Assembly (NCBI GenBank): GCA_030268105.1
Contig: BSDZ01000119.1
Location: forward strand, 763,001 to 827,000
DNA length: 64,000 bases
Reading direction: 5' to 3'
From: Volvox africanus
Lineage: Eukaryota > Chlorophyta > Chlorophyceae > Chlamydomonadales > Volvocaceae
A program made the position numbers and the translations under genes. Below, piece by piece: positions 7,949 through 19,855 of the stretch (position 1 is the stretch's first letter; every line of letters begins with the position of its first letter). Below the pieces are notes generated by a model, which made no database searches, was not told the DNA's origin, and saw only the letters and a program-made list of their open reading frames with translations.

Positions 7949-10900
7949 GGGCTTGCCCGGGTTCCTGTGGAGGGGGCACCACCCGGGATTTCTGAACTAA
8001 CGCGTGGTCGGTGGTCATCCTTACGGCCAGCCGTTAAGGCATTGTTGCCTTGTGTACTTGGACACATCGAGCGAGTCATTGCGCGACGCATCACGCTTGA
8101 CGGACGCACGGGACTTCTCTGCTTCGACCCGTTGTGTAATTTGTTTACACCTCGCCGTCCCCTGTCGTCTATCGATCTGTCTAACCACGTAGTTTTGTTC
8201 ATCCCCTCGTCTCTGCGTGAGATGTCGGAACAGTTGGCCATATACAGGAGATGTAGGCGTCAATATCCAGGCACTGCCGCATGTGTATTACTCCCTGCTT
8301 TCTGTCGGCGCAAGGCAGAGGCATCGTTAAGGGGTATGCGGCATGTCCACCGGTTCGAGCCGGGCACCGTTTTGTTTAATGGTGTGGATTGGGAGGGTAC
8401 GCTGGTTCCGTGGCCAAGCTATCCTACTCGGTTGACGTTTGGTACGAAACTCCTGATGGGGGTGCCGTTGGTTACGGACCCGCCTTAAGTGCACTGACGT
8501 TGTCTGCTGGGCAGTCGCTCGTAGATAACCGTGTCCCTGTGGTTCAGATCGGTTTGAATGGCCGTACTCTGAAGGCACTTGTTGACACCGGTGCCAGTGA
8601 CGACTTCATCTCTGTCGCAGAGGTGAACGCGCTGGGGTTGTCCCCAGAGTCGTCTGATTGTCCACAGGTTACCCTTGCTGACGGGGGTAAGCATCCCATC
8701 GTGGGCAGGATTACCCTTAGCCTATCGATAGGCCCTTTGCGTGTTGTGACCCGGCCGTACGTGCTGCAGGGCTTAGCAGAGACTGCACCGTACATAATGG
8801 GGTCGTCGACATTACGACAGTACCGCGCGCGCATCGACATGGAGACCGCAACCCTGCATATGTGCAAGGGTACTCTGTCGATTAAGGTACCTTTCCTGTC
8901 GTTCGAACATGTCACACCAAAGGAGGGCGAAGCTGAGGCGGTGCCTATGGTTAATTTCGCTGTGACCGCAATGGCCGCGCGAATCGAACCAGAGCTAGTC
9001 GGGCGTAAGGAGGCCATCCGTTTGTTACGGAAGGGTGCCCACGGACTGCTTTTAAGGCCGCGGGTGAGCTGTTGTGTCACCACCGCGCAGATTTCTGCGG
9101 ATCCTGAGGTTGAGGCCCTACTGTCGCAGTATGAGGACGTCTTTAAAGATATCCCTGGCCTACCACCTATGCGTCCTGTTGATCACACAATCCCTCTCAT
9201 ACCTGGAGCGCAGCCTACGACCCGGCCAATGTACAGGTTGAGTCCATTGGAGCTGGACGAGGTGAAGCGCCAGGTGACGGATTTGCTCGCGAAGGGTATG
9301 ATACGCCCCAGCACATCCCCGTATTCTGCACCGATTTTGTTTGTCGGTAAGAAGGATGGGACCTTGCGCATGTGCATTGATTACCGGGGGTTAAATGCGA
9401 ATACGGTGAAAAATCGCTACCCTTTGCCACGCGTTGACGACCTGTTGGATAAGCTGAAGGGCTCGGCTTATTTTTCCTCAATTGACTTACAACAGGGCTA
9501 CAATCAGATTCGCATCGCTGCCTCTGATATCCCGAAAACCGCTTTTCGGACGCCCTTCGGTCACTTTGAGTATACGGTCCTATCGTTTGGTTTGACTAAT
9601 GCCCCTGCGACGTTTCAGGCGGTTATGGACCGAATGTTTAGGCCGTTTATCGACAGGTTCGTTGTTTGCTACCTGGATGACATCTTGGTATATTCTAAGA
9701 CGCGCGAGGAGCACTTGGAGCATCTGCGGCTCGTGCTCGACGTTATGAGGCGGGAGCAATTGTTTGCTAAACGCGCCAAATGCTTTTGGGCGCAGCCTCA
9801 GGTGGAATATTTGGGCCACATTGTGTCGGCCACCGGTGTGAAGATGGACCCGCGGAAGGTCGCCGTGGTTCACGATTGGCCCGCGCCTCAGAACCTCACG
9901 GAGCTGCGTAAGTTCCTTGGCTTGACCAATTATTTCCGAAAGTTCATTGAAAAATATTCCATCATTGCGGCCCCGCTTACTAACTTAACTCGCAAAGGCG
10001 TTTTCGTTTCGCTCGAGTCGTGGACGTCGCAATGCCAGCGGGCATTCGAAGAGCTCAAACGAATCGTTGTCGAAGATGTCACCCTTGCATTCCCTGATTA
10101 CTCGTTGCCATTTCGTGTTGAGGTAGTGTCTGATGCCTCAATATTTGGAAGCGGCGCTGTATTGTTACAGGAAGGGCGACCGATCGCCTTCACGAGTAAG
10201 AAGTTTTCTGGTGCGGAAATTCGCTACACCACCGGGGAACAGGAGCTTCTGGCCGTGCTGCATGCTTTAAAGGAATGGCGCTGTTACCTCGAGGGACGCC
10301 CGTTTACTTTAAAGACTGACCATAAGCCCCTAACGTTTTTGCAAAGCGTTCCGACGTTGAACCGCCGTCAAGCTAGGTGGATGGAATATCTAGCTAGGTT
10401 CAACTGCACCTGGGAGTATATTTCTGGTAAATTGAATATTGCCGATGCTCTCAGTCGACATCCGTCGCTACACGCTGCAATTTTGGCAGCGCCCGTCGTG
10501 CGGCCGCGTAGCGAGGAGGTACCGATCGCGACGGACCTCGCGGAGCGGTTGAAGGTTGCCTACAACGCAGACGCCTGGTTCGCGGACCCGGCTAATGTAG
10601 AAAACCTTCGCAAGCAGAATGGCCTTTGGCTACGGACGGAGGGTGCAGCTACGCAAATCGTCGTTCCGAACGACGACGCGATACGCTACGACATCCTTGC
10701 GCGGTTCCACGAGGACCCGTTAGCAGGACACCCTGGTAGCAAGCGATTGATCGACTTGGTGCAACGTTCCTTTTGGTGGCCTCGTTTGGCTAAGGATGCG
10801 GCGAACTTCGTCCAGACATGCAGTCTGTGCCAGCGCAATAAGGCTTTGTCCGGTAAGGGCCATGGGTTGTTGCAACCGTTGCCTGTCCCGGATGCGCATT

Positions 10901-12009
10901 GGGAAAGTGTTTCCATGGACTTCGTAGTCGCGCTGCCCAAAACTGAGGGGGGATACGATGCGGTGTTCGTAATGGTCGATCGTCTGACTAAGATGGTTCA
11001 CCTAGCACCATGCACATCATCCTGCACGGCTGAGCAAACCGCACGTTTGTTTTTCGACAATGTGGTTCGGTTACACGGGGTTCCCAAAAATGTGATCTCG
11101 GACCGCGGTGGACAGTTCACGTCTAAGTTTTGGGAAGCGCTCTGCAAACTAGTTGGCATGCGCGTCAACCTGAGCACAGCGTATCACCCGCAGACTGATG
11201 GTCAAACCGAACGCACAAACCGCACGTTGGGTGATATGTTGCGCAATTATGCTGGTCACACACCACTTGTTTGGGATACATATTTGACTGCGGCAGAATT
11301 CGCGCTTAACAATGCTGTTAACCGCTCTACAGGCAAAAGTCCGTTCTTTCTTAACTACGGGTTTCATCCCGCGCTACCCGTGTGGCGTGAGTTGGAAGTG
11401 AACGTGCCTGCTGCTAAACTTTTTGCCAAGTCTTTTATGTCCCGAATCACAGACGCGAAGTCGTGTTTGGACGCGGCGCAGCAACGAACGACGGAATACT
11501 ACAACAAATCCAAGCAGGATGTAACGTTTTCGGAGGGGCAACTCGTGTTGCTAAGCACCAAGAACTTGCGTTCCTTGGCCGACGGATCCCGAAAACTCTT
11601 ACCCCGCTGGATTGGTCCGTATCCTGTCGTGCGCATGGTTGGGAATGTGGCTGTGCAGCTTGCATTGCCCGCTGATATGACCATTCACCCCACGTTTCAC
11701 GTATCGCTTGTTCGTCCGTATCGTGGTACGGAACCCGTCCCTGAGCCTGCTAACGCCCCCGCAGCGATCGAACCAGTTCCCGAGACCTGGATCGCTGGTA
11801 AACAGAAGTTTTACGATGTGGAGCGGGTGTTAGATTATCGCGCGCGTCGTGTGGGCCGACACCGACGTAAGCGAACAGTACACGAGTACTTGGTTAAGTG
11901 GACAGGGTATACCGACGAGCACAACTCATGGGAACCGGCACGCAACTTCTCACAGGACATGAAACCCCTGCTCGAAGAAGCCCGCAAACGTGCCACGCAA
12001 GCCCAATGA
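7949..12009 (+). pseudogene. pol: pol of copy B, 1-nt deletion frameshift
   Basis: Same domain order as the pol of A. One C is missing near 8419, before the protease, so the frame after UAG ends at 8488 and the protease-to-chromodomain part (open to 12009) lies in another frame. DTGAS, YLDD, H-H-C-C, D-D-E and the chromodomain are all present in that second frame. An isolated downstream product could only come from internal initiation or frameshifting. Confidence 0.9.
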
Positions 12010-12068
12010 CCCCTGCAGTCGATGCTGTATGATGCAGCGAGGACGCTGCATACGGGAGGGGGGATAAT

Positions 12069-12892
12069 TGTTGTGCTACGGTTCATTTCCCGCCGACGCG
12101 TAGGTCGACGCGATCCTACGAGGCGAAGTACTATTGTGATGAACGCATTACATATGAATGAATCTGCATGATATAAATGTATTCGCATACATTTATATAT
12201 GCATTTGGCATGTTGTCATTATCCATCGCGACATCGCATCATGGTAAATCCGCCTAGCATGCATGAATGACCGAATCATTGAAGTGCGCATTATGCTCGT
12301 GCTACGAAACGATAAGTAATATTATCTGATATAATATTACTTCATTAAAGCACACGTTGAGAGCGCCGCACTCGTCGCGATGCATGCCCTGCAACCGGAT
12401 ATTGTTATCCGGACCCTTGCATCATGCGAATGCCGGAAAGGCTTACACGTTGTTATGCGTAGACATCGCCTAGACGCAGTAGGGTTGTCACATCTAGGAT
12501 CGGCCTCCTGATGTGAATCGTACGGCATTGCGATGCTGCGAGTATAACAGATGCGAGGACGGCTAAGCAAGATAAGACATTCGATACTGGAGAACACGTG
12601 TGTGTTCTACATTACTATTGCTATACGATATTCTACTTAGCCCGAGCTAAGCCTGAACTTCGCTAATCACCGCCGTGTGATGATTGCTTGCTTCCGGCGC
12701 TCACGGCGATTTCGTCCATTGCATCATTCCGATCTGTAAGACCGTAAGTTATATCTCTCTTCGTCTTGAAGTCTTCCGCTGTCTCTGTTTGCTCTCGCTT
12801 GCCTTGCTGTACTTGCAAGTGCTCGTGCATCGGTGTCGATAGTCTCCAGACGTGCAGATACTTATGAGCAAACGCGAACGAGAGGTACAACA
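12069..12892 (+). repeat. 3' LTR of copy B (824 bp)
   Basis: Ends TGTTGTGC and GTACAACA, same length as the LTR at 5423, and the same internal hairpins. It is followed at 12893 by sequence unrelated to the element, which marks the right end of the A-B pair. Confidence 0.93.
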
Positions 12893-13583
12893 ATAATGAC
12901 CGTGCTGAAAATTGTAGCGTGAATCCGTTGAACTATTCATTCCCGTGCAGCGATTCAACTATTCTGCATTGCAATATGTCTGGATTGGGGAAGCATTGGG
13001 GTCATAGAGTACCTCTCACACATGCTCGTTTTCATGGTCAATTTTCACACATACGCCAAGCTGCTATGATGCTTGCCAGACAAGGCTATCTAATTTTTGG
13101 GGCCTGCTCGATGTGTAACTGTGGCTCTTGGTGACTTTGTTTGGGTCTCCATCTGGAAAGATTGTTGCCTGGCTACTGTGTAAGGTTTGCTGTTGCCAAA
13201 TTTCCTCGGTCCTTACCCACACTTGCTAACTCCGGCAGCTTGCTGCTCAATAATTAGAAAGCCTTCCATAATTAGAAAGGTAGCCCTGAACAGCCATGTG
13301 TGGCACTTCAGAGTTCTATGTTATAAAGTAAGCCACATGTACAGGTTCTAAATTTGTATAATGGTAGCGATTTAGCGATGTTAACAAGCGTTCACCAGAG
13401 CAATCTCTTGTACAACGACTAGTATTCATAGCGCTATCCTAAATTGAAATTAACTTTGAAGATATTTTATGCACAAAGTCTCGAGACTACTGCACAATAA
13501 AAGCAAGTAAGCAAACTAAATAAATCCAGCAAACCCGTGCTCCGAACATTATTATGCACTATCTACATAAACTTTGAGTAAAC
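12893..13583. other. Unassigned intergenic sequence
   Basis: About 0.7 kb between the B LTR and the hairpin region, not similar to anything else in the window. No convincing ORF was seen; a 71-codon ORF at 12919 has no recognisable features. A short direct repeat ATAATTAGAAAG occurs twice near 13250-13280. Confidence 0.5.
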
Positions 13584-13627
13584 TGCGTTACAGTGCATTA
13601 CGTGCGTATCGTAACGCACTGTACGCA
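13584..13627. repeat. Imperfect hairpin
   Basis: Arms 13584-13602 and 13610-13627 pair over about 18 bp, with one bulged base and one mismatch, around a 7-nt loop. It is followed by a cluster of TTAGG(T/C)TTGCG-like motifs at 13640-13730, the same motif family found in the foldback element at 13824. Confidence 0.6.
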
Positions 13628-13823
13628 AGATATACGCAAGCTGTTTGCGTAAAGTTAACGCGTGTGTTAGGTTTGCGATCGCGTGCGTTAGGTTTGCGTT
13701 AGGCTCGCGTTAGAACATACGCAAGCCCCCGATTTTCGAGCACCACGAAACGTAATAAAAATTACAGGGAACTTTTAAAATCATTATAAATATTGTTTTC
13801 ATTTAAACGAACTTGAAAACGAC

Positions 13824-13951
13824 GCACTATAACAGACGTTCTGTCCAGTTTTCTATTTCTTTGCGTTAGGCTCGCGTTAGGCTAACACAACCGCTAATTC
13901 ACAAAACGCAGCCTAACGCAAGCCTAACGCACGAATCTGTTGTTATAGTGC
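13824..13951. mobile_element. Foldback (MITE-like) element at the array edge
   Basis: Terminal inverted repeats GCACTATAACA (13824-13834) and TGTTATAGTGC (13941-13951), with inner arms at 13862-13883 and 13910-13931 that pair over 22 bp with one mismatch. The inner arms are built from TGCGTTAGGCT repeats. The right end coincides with the first base of the tandem array. There is no coding capacity. No target duplication is visible, so transposition is inferred from structure only. Confidence 0.5.
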
Positions 13952-14080
13952 TGGGGTATCTACGGGCACTGTCAAAGGATCCTGGACCTCAGATGGTCAT
14001 CCTTCCGATCGGGCCTTTATTGGCCGACACAACAAAGATACAACACCTTAACACACGCCAGGCTTCGGCCGGAGTAATGT

Positions 14081-14174
14081 CATCATCATCATCATCAACA
14101 TCATCATAAGGATAAGAATAAGAATCAAGAGAATCATCATCATCATTATCATCATCATCATCATCATCATCATC
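14081..14174. repeat. (CAT)n trinucleotide tract of unit 1
   Basis: Interrupted CAT/ATG repeats, read as Asp-rich codons on the minus strand. The tract recurs in every unit and is where most length variation lies: units 13 and 15 are 12 bp shorter and unit 18 is 9 bp shorter than the rest. All changes are multiples of 3, as for ordinary trinucleotide slippage. A minus-strand 119-123-codon ORF spans it in each unit (13989-14360 in unit 1), but nothing beyond openness supports coding. Confidence 0.85.
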
Positions 14175-14387
14175 AGAATAGTAATGTGCCTCTTTCTTCA
14201 TACCAACATCGCTCGGTTGTTTGTCATCATGCCCGCTGCTGTGCCTGGTTTGACTACACAGGGAAGGTGTGCAGGTTGATGAGGTCGTACACAGGATGAT
14301 GAAGGCAGCTTGATAGCCGTTTAGATGTCCCTGTGTAGGTAGAGGTGAAGCTATCTTCAAGGTGTAGGTTGCTGTTGGCAGTTTGGG

Positions 14388-14391
14388 AAAA
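14388..14391 (-). terminator. Candidate pol III terminator of tRNA-Glu, unit 1
   Basis: A run of four T on the minus strand, 24 nt past the tRNA 3' end, and the first such run downstream. The same run is at the same offset in every unit. A run of four T is the minimal pol III stop, so the primary transcript would carry a short 3' trailer. Confidence 0.55.
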
Positions 14392-14415
14392 GCTGCTGGC
14401 CATTTAGTATCACTG

Positions 14416-14488
14416 TTTCGCTACCGGGACTCGAACCCGGGTCTCAAGAGTGAAAATCTCGTATCCTGACCGCCTAGACTATAGTGAA
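14416..14488 (-). tRNA. tRNA-Glu (anticodon UUC), array unit 1, A-C acceptor allele
   Basis: Charges glutamate and reads GAA/GAG. The 73 nt fold as a complete cloverleaf: D stem GTCT/GGAT, anticodon stem CGAGA/TCTTG with loop TTTTCAC (anticodon TTC), 4-nt variable region, T stem CCGGG/CCCGG with loop TTCGAGT, discriminator A and no encoded CCA. The internal A box (14471-14481, TAGTCTAGGCG) and B box (14427-14437, GGTTCGAGTCC) match pol III consensus. The acceptor arms are TTCACTA/TAGCGAA, so pair 4-69 is an A-C mismatch. Ten other copies have G4-C69 and full pairing. There is no intron. This allele may be less stable, or it may be a pseudogene. Confidence 0.93.
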
Positions 14489-14744
14489 CACGTGCAGCAC
14501 TAATCCACAGGTCCGCTCCGGCCCCATCCACAGCCACCCCAACGGGACACGCACGCAGCACGTCCAGCCCCATGACCATACCGTCGAAACCTTCTCGCCA
14601 AACCAAACAGTCTGGGATTGGCTAAAGTATTCAGCAGGGTGCGGAGCGGTTGTACAACCTATTGCAGCTGCCTGTTGCCTTTATCCTTATCCTCATTCAT
14701 CACCTTTCTAACCTGCCTGTGAGGGCGGGGCTGCTAAAACGCCA

Positions 14745-14811
14745 ACCCCTATCCCCCTGAGCCCCTGCCCCCCTGCCCCTCTGCTCCCCTGCCCCTCTGC
14801 CCCCTGCCCAT
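14745..14811. repeat. C-rich (CCCCTG-like) minisatellite of unit 1
   Basis: Imperfect CCCCTG/CCCCTCTG repeats; the minus strand is G-rich with several G3-G5 runs and could form a G-quadruplex. It lies about 260 bp upstream of the tRNA gene in its direction of transcription and recurs in every unit. Confidence 0.7.
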
Positions 14812-15264
14812 CTGCCTTAGCTGACAGCCATACATCACTTTGTTCCTCGTCACATCTTCACTCATGCAGGCTCTTCAATCTGACCCACGCAGCCATCCAT
14901 CTGCATAGTTTGGTGCACCTGCATCACCATGGATATACATCGTGCAAATTCAGCATCAGGCAGGTGTGTAGCTGTTTAGATATGGCAGCTTTCTCAACAA
15001 GTCAAGGATAAGGGAGCTGACAAATCCGACAAGGCTGCCGGAGCTGGCTGGAGCCCGAACATGACATGGATTCCGGAGAGCGCCTGATCATAGTTGCGAT
15101 GACATAGATCTAGTATGGAACACAGGAGAGCCGGACTCCCGCAGGTTGCAGTAACTGGCCGTGTCCCACAGTGATAATGTGGCGTGTGGCCTAGAGATAA
15201 TAGGTTCAACATTGGTCGGAGAAGATGGACGATCAAACGGGATAGTGGTGGAGTTAGGAGTATA

Positions 15265-15281
15265 GGGGGGAACAACCCCCC
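15265..15281. repeat. G6/C6 hairpin near the unit junction
   Basis: GGGGGGAACAACCCCCC is a perfect 6-bp G-C stem with a 5-nt loop, about 30 bp before the start of the next unit, conserved in every unit. Confidence 0.7.
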
Positions 15282-15775
15282 TCAGTGCCTTCTTCCCCTT
15301 ATGTAGTATCCTGGGGTATCTACGGGCACTGTCAAAGGATCCTGGACCTCAGATGGTCATCCTTCCGATCGGGCCTTTATTGGCCGACACAACAAAGATA
15401 CAACACCTTAACACACGCCAGGCTTCGGCCGGAGTAATGTCATCATCATCATCATCAACATCATCATAAGGATAAGAATAAGAATCAAGAGAATCATCAT
15501 CATCATTATCATCATCATCATCATCATCATCATCAGAATAGTAATGTGCCTCTTTCTTCATACCAACATCGCTCGGTTGTTTGTCATCATGCCCGCTGCT
15601 GTGCCTGGTTTGACTACACAGGGAAGGTGTGCAGGTTGATGAGGTCGTACACAGGATGATGAAGGCAGCTTGATAGCCGTTTAGATGTCCCTGTGTAGGT
15701 AGAGGTGAAGCTATCTTCAAGGTGTAGGTTGCTGTTGGCAGTTTGGGAAAAGCTGCTGGCCATTTAGTATCACTG

Positions 15776-15848
15776 TTTCGCTACCGGGACTCGAACCCGG
15801 GTCTCAAGAGTGAAAATCTCGTATCCTGACCGCCTAGACTATAGTGAA
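15776..15848 (-). tRNA. tRNA-Glu (UUC), unit 2, A-C acceptor allele
   Basis: Same 73-nt gene as unit 1, with the A4-C69 acceptor mismatch. The 5' flank differs at one site from unit 1 (TAGTCC for TAATCC on the + strand). Confidence 0.92.
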
Positions 15849-17135
15849 CACGTGCAGCACTAGTCCACAGGTCCGCTCCGGCCCCATCCACAGCCACCCC
15901 AACGGGACACGCACGCAGCACGTCCAGCCCCATGACCATACCGTCGAAACCTTCTCGCCAAACCAAACAGTCTGGGATTGGCTAAAGTATTCAGCAGGGT
16001 GCGGAGCGGTTGTACAACCTATTGCAGCTGCCTGTTGCCTTTATCCTTATCCTCATTCATCACCTTTCTAACCTGCCTGTGAGGGCGGGGCTGCTAAAAC
16101 GCCAACCCCTATCCCCCTGAGCCCCTGCCCCCCTGCCCCTCTGCTCCCCTGCCCCTCTGCCCCCTGCCCATCTGCCTTAGCTGACAGCCATACATCACTT
16201 TGTTCCTCGTCACATCTTCACTCATGCAGGCTCTTCAATCTGACCCACGCAGCCATCCATCTGCATAGTTTGGTGCACCTGCATCACCATGGATATACAT
16301 CGTGCAAATTCAGCATCAGGCAGGTGTGTAGCTGTTTAGATATGGCAGCTTTCTCAACAAGTCAAGGATAAGGGAGCTGACAAATCCGACAAGGCTGCCG
16401 GAGCTGGCTGGAGCCCGAACATGACATGGATTCCGGAGAGCGCCTGATCATAGTTGCGATGACATAGATCTAGTATGGAACACAGGAGAGCCGGACTCCC
16501 GCAGGTTGCAGTAACTGGCCGTGTCCCACAGTGATAATGTGGCGTGTGGCCTAGAGATAATAGGTTCAACATTGGTCGGAGAAGATGGACGATCAAACGG
16601 GATAGTGGTGGAGTTAGGAGTATAGGGGGGAACAACCCCCCTCAGTGCCTTCTTCCCCTTATGTAGTATCCTGGGGTATCTACGGGCACTGTCAAAGGAT
16701 CCTGGACCTCAGATGGTCATCCTTCCGATCGGGCCTTTATTGGCCGACACAACAAAGATACAACACCTTAACACACGCCAGGCTTCGGCCGGAGTAATGT
16801 CATCATCATCATCATCAACATCATCATAAGGATAAGAATAAGAATCAAGAGAATCATCATCATCATTATCATCATCATCATCATCATCATCATCAGAATA
16901 GTAATGTGCCTCTTTCTTCATACCAACATCGCTCGGTTGTTTGTCATCATGCCCGCTGCTGTGCCTGGTTTGACTACACAGGGAAGGTGTGCAGGTTGAT
17001 GAGGTCGTACACAGGATGATGAAGGCAGCTTGATAGCCGTTTAGATGTCCCTGTGTAGGTAGAGGTGAAGCTATCTTCAAGGTGTAGGTTGCTGTTGGCA
17101 GTTTGGGAAAAGCTGCTGGCCATTTAGTATCACTG

Positions 17136-17208
17136 TTTCGCTACCGGGACTCGAACCCGGGTCTCAAGAGTGAAAATCTCGTATCCTGACCGCCTAGACT
17201 ATAGTGAA
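17136..17208 (-). tRNA. tRNA-Glu (UUC), unit 3, A-C acceptor allele
   Basis: Identical to the unit 1 gene, with the A4-C69 acceptor mismatch. Confidence 0.92.
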
Positions 17209-18495
17209 CACGTGCAGCACTAATCCACAGGTCCGCTCCGGCCCCATCCACAGCCACCCCAACGGGACACGCACGCAGCACGTCCAGCCCCATGACCATA
17301 CCGTCGAAACCTTCTCGCCAAACCAAACAGTCTGGGATTGGCTAAAGTATTCAGCAGGGTGCGGAGCGGTTGTACAACCTATTGCAGCTGCCTGTTGCCT
17401 TTATCCTTATCCTCATTCATCACCTTTCTAACCTGCCTGTGAGGGCGGGGCTGCTAAAACGCCAACCCCTATCCCCCTGAGCCCCTGCCCCCCTGCCCCT
17501 CTGCTCCCCTGCCCCTCTGCCCCCTGCCCATCTGCCTTAGCTGACAGCCATACATCACTTTGTTCCTCGTCACATCTTCACTCATGCAGGCTCTTCAATC
17601 TGACCCACGCAGCCATCCATCTGCATAGTTTGGTGCACCTGCATCACCATGGATATACATCGTGCAAATTCAGCATCAGGCAGGTGTGTAGCTGTTTAGA
17701 TATGGCAGCTTTCTCAACAAGTCAAGGATAAGGGAGCTGACAAATCCGACAAGGCTGCCGGAGCTGGCTGGAGCCCGAACATGACATGGATTCCGGAGAG
17801 CGCCTGATCATAGTTGCGATGACATAGATCTAGTATGGAACACAGGAGAGCCGGACTCCCGCAGGTTGCAGTAACTGGCCGTGTCCCACAGTGATAATGT
17901 GGCGTGTGGCCTAGAGATAATAGGTTCAACATTGGTCGGAGAAGATGGACGATCAAACGGGATAGTGGTGGAGTTAGGAGTATAGGGGGGAACAACCCCC
18001 CTCAGTGCCTTCTTCCCCTTATGTAGTATCCTGGGGTATCTACGGGCACTGTCAAAGGATCCTGGACCTCAGATGGTCATCCTTCCGATCGGGCCTTTAT
18101 TGGCCGACACAACAAAGATACAACACCTTAACACACGCCAGGCTTCGGCCGGAGTAATGTCATCATCATCATCATCAACATCATCATAAGGATAAGAATA
18201 AGAATCAAGAGAATCATCATCATCATTATCATCATCATCATCATCATCATCATCAGAATAGTAATGTGCCTCTTTCTTCATACCAACATCGCTCGGTTGT
18301 TTGTCATCATGCCCGCTGCTGTGCCTGGTTTGACTACACAGGGAAGGTGTGCAGGTTGATGAGGTCGTACACAGGATGATGAAGGCAGCTTGATAGCCGT
18401 TTAGATGTCCCTGTGTAGGTAGAGGTGAAGCTATCTTCAAGGTGTAGGTTGCTGTTGGCAGTTTGGGAAAAGCTGCTGGCCATTTAGTATCACTG

Positions 18496-18568
18496 TTTCG
18501 CTACCGGGACTCGAACCCGGGTCTCAAGAGTGAAAATCTCGTATCCTGACCGCCTAGACTATAGTGAA
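18496..18568 (-). tRNA. tRNA-Glu (UUC), unit 4, A-C acceptor allele
   Basis: Identical to the unit 1 gene, with the A4-C69 acceptor mismatch. Unit 9 looks like a copy of this unit. Confidence 0.92.
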
Positions 18569-19855
18569 CACGTGCAGCACTAATCCACAGGTCCGCTCCG
18601 GCCCCATCCACAGCCACCCCAACGGGACACGCACGCAGCACGTCCAGCCCCATGACCATACCGTCGAAACCTTCTCGCCAAACCAAACAGTCTGGGATTG
18701 GCTAAAGTATTCAGCAGGGTGCGGAGCGGTTGTACAACCTATTGCAGCTGCCTGTTGCCTTTATCCTTATCCTCATTCATCACCTTTCTAACCTGCCTGT
18801 GAGGGCGGGGCTGCTAAAACGCCAACCCCTATCCCCCTGAGCCCCTGCCCCCCTGCCCCTCTGCTCCCCTGCCCCTCTGCCCCCTGCCCATCTGCCTTAG
18901 CTGACAGCCATACATCACTTTGTTCCTCGTCACATCTTCACTCATGCAGGCTCTTCAATCTGACCCACGCAGCCATCCATCTGCATAGTTTGGTGCACCT
19001 GCATCACCATGGATATACATCGTGCAAATTCAGCATCAGGCAGGTGTGTAGCTGTTTAGATATGGCAGCTTTCTCAACAAGTCAAGGATAAGGGAGCTGA
19101 CAAATCCGACAAGGCTGCCGGAGCTGGCTGGAGCCCGAACATGACATGGATTCCGGAGAGCGCCTGATCATAGTTGCGATGACATAGATCTAGTATGGAA
19201 CACAGGAGAGCCGGACTCCCGCAGGTTGCAGTAACTGGCCGTGTCCCACAGTGATAATGTGGCGTGTGGCCTAGAGATAATAGGTTCAACATTGGTCGGA
19301 GAAGATGGACGATCAAACGGGATAGTGGTGGAGTTAGGAGTATAGGGGGGAACAACCCCCCTCAGTGCCTTCTTCCCCTTATGTAGTATCCTGGGGTATC
19401 TACGGGCACTGTCAAAGGATCCTGGACCTCAGATGGTCATCCTTCCGATCGGGCCTTTATTGGCCGACACAACAAAGATACAACACCTTAACACACGCCA
19501 GGCTTCGGCCGGAGTAATGTCATCATCATCATCATCAACATCATCATAAGGATAAGAATAAGAATCAAGAGAATCATCATCATCATTATCATCATCATCA
19601 TCATCATCATCATCAGAATAGTAATGTGCCTCTTTCTTCATACCAACATCGCTCGGTTGTTTGTCATCATGCCCGCTGCTGTGCCTGGTTTGACTACACA
19701 GGGAAGGTGTGCAGGTTGATGAGGTCGTACACAGGATGATGAAGGCAGCTTGATAGCCGTTTAGATGTCCCTGTGTAGGTAGAGGTGAAGCTATCTTCAA
19801 GGTGTAGGTTGCTGTTGGCAGTTTGGGAAAAGCTGCTGGCCATTTAGTATCACTG

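Larger units (their letters stand above)
5423..12892 (+). mobile_element. Chromovirus copy B, complete in length, coding parts broken
   Basis: Full-length 7470-bp element: LTR 5423-6246, primer site, leader, gag, pol, polypurine tract 12054-12063, LTR 12069-12892. It follows A head to tail with no host DNA between. Gag has a premature TGA and pol a 1-nt deletion, so it is probably non-autonomous. The 3' flank begins ATAAT at 12893; a target-site duplication cannot be checked because the left end of the tandem pair is outside the window. Confidence 0.92.

Noticed and set aside
12919..13134. Possible host gene exon at 12919-13134
   Set aside because: A 71-codon ORF with no recognisable motif and no supporting splice or neighbouring exons; not distinguishable from chance.
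14416..14488. Plastid or bacterial trnE, or a tRNA-derived SINE head
   Set aside because: It starts with T and has A73, no CCA and eukaryotic A/B boxes, unlike plastid trnE. As a SINE it lacks a tail and dispersed tRNA-bearing copies; the one dispersed unit fragment lacks the tRNA.
14994..15275. 93-codon minus-strand ORF repeated in every unit (and the 75- and 61-codon ORFs over the tRNA)
   Set aside because: They recur only because the unit recurs; two of them run through the tRNA gene or its flank, and none shows a recognisable domain or start context.
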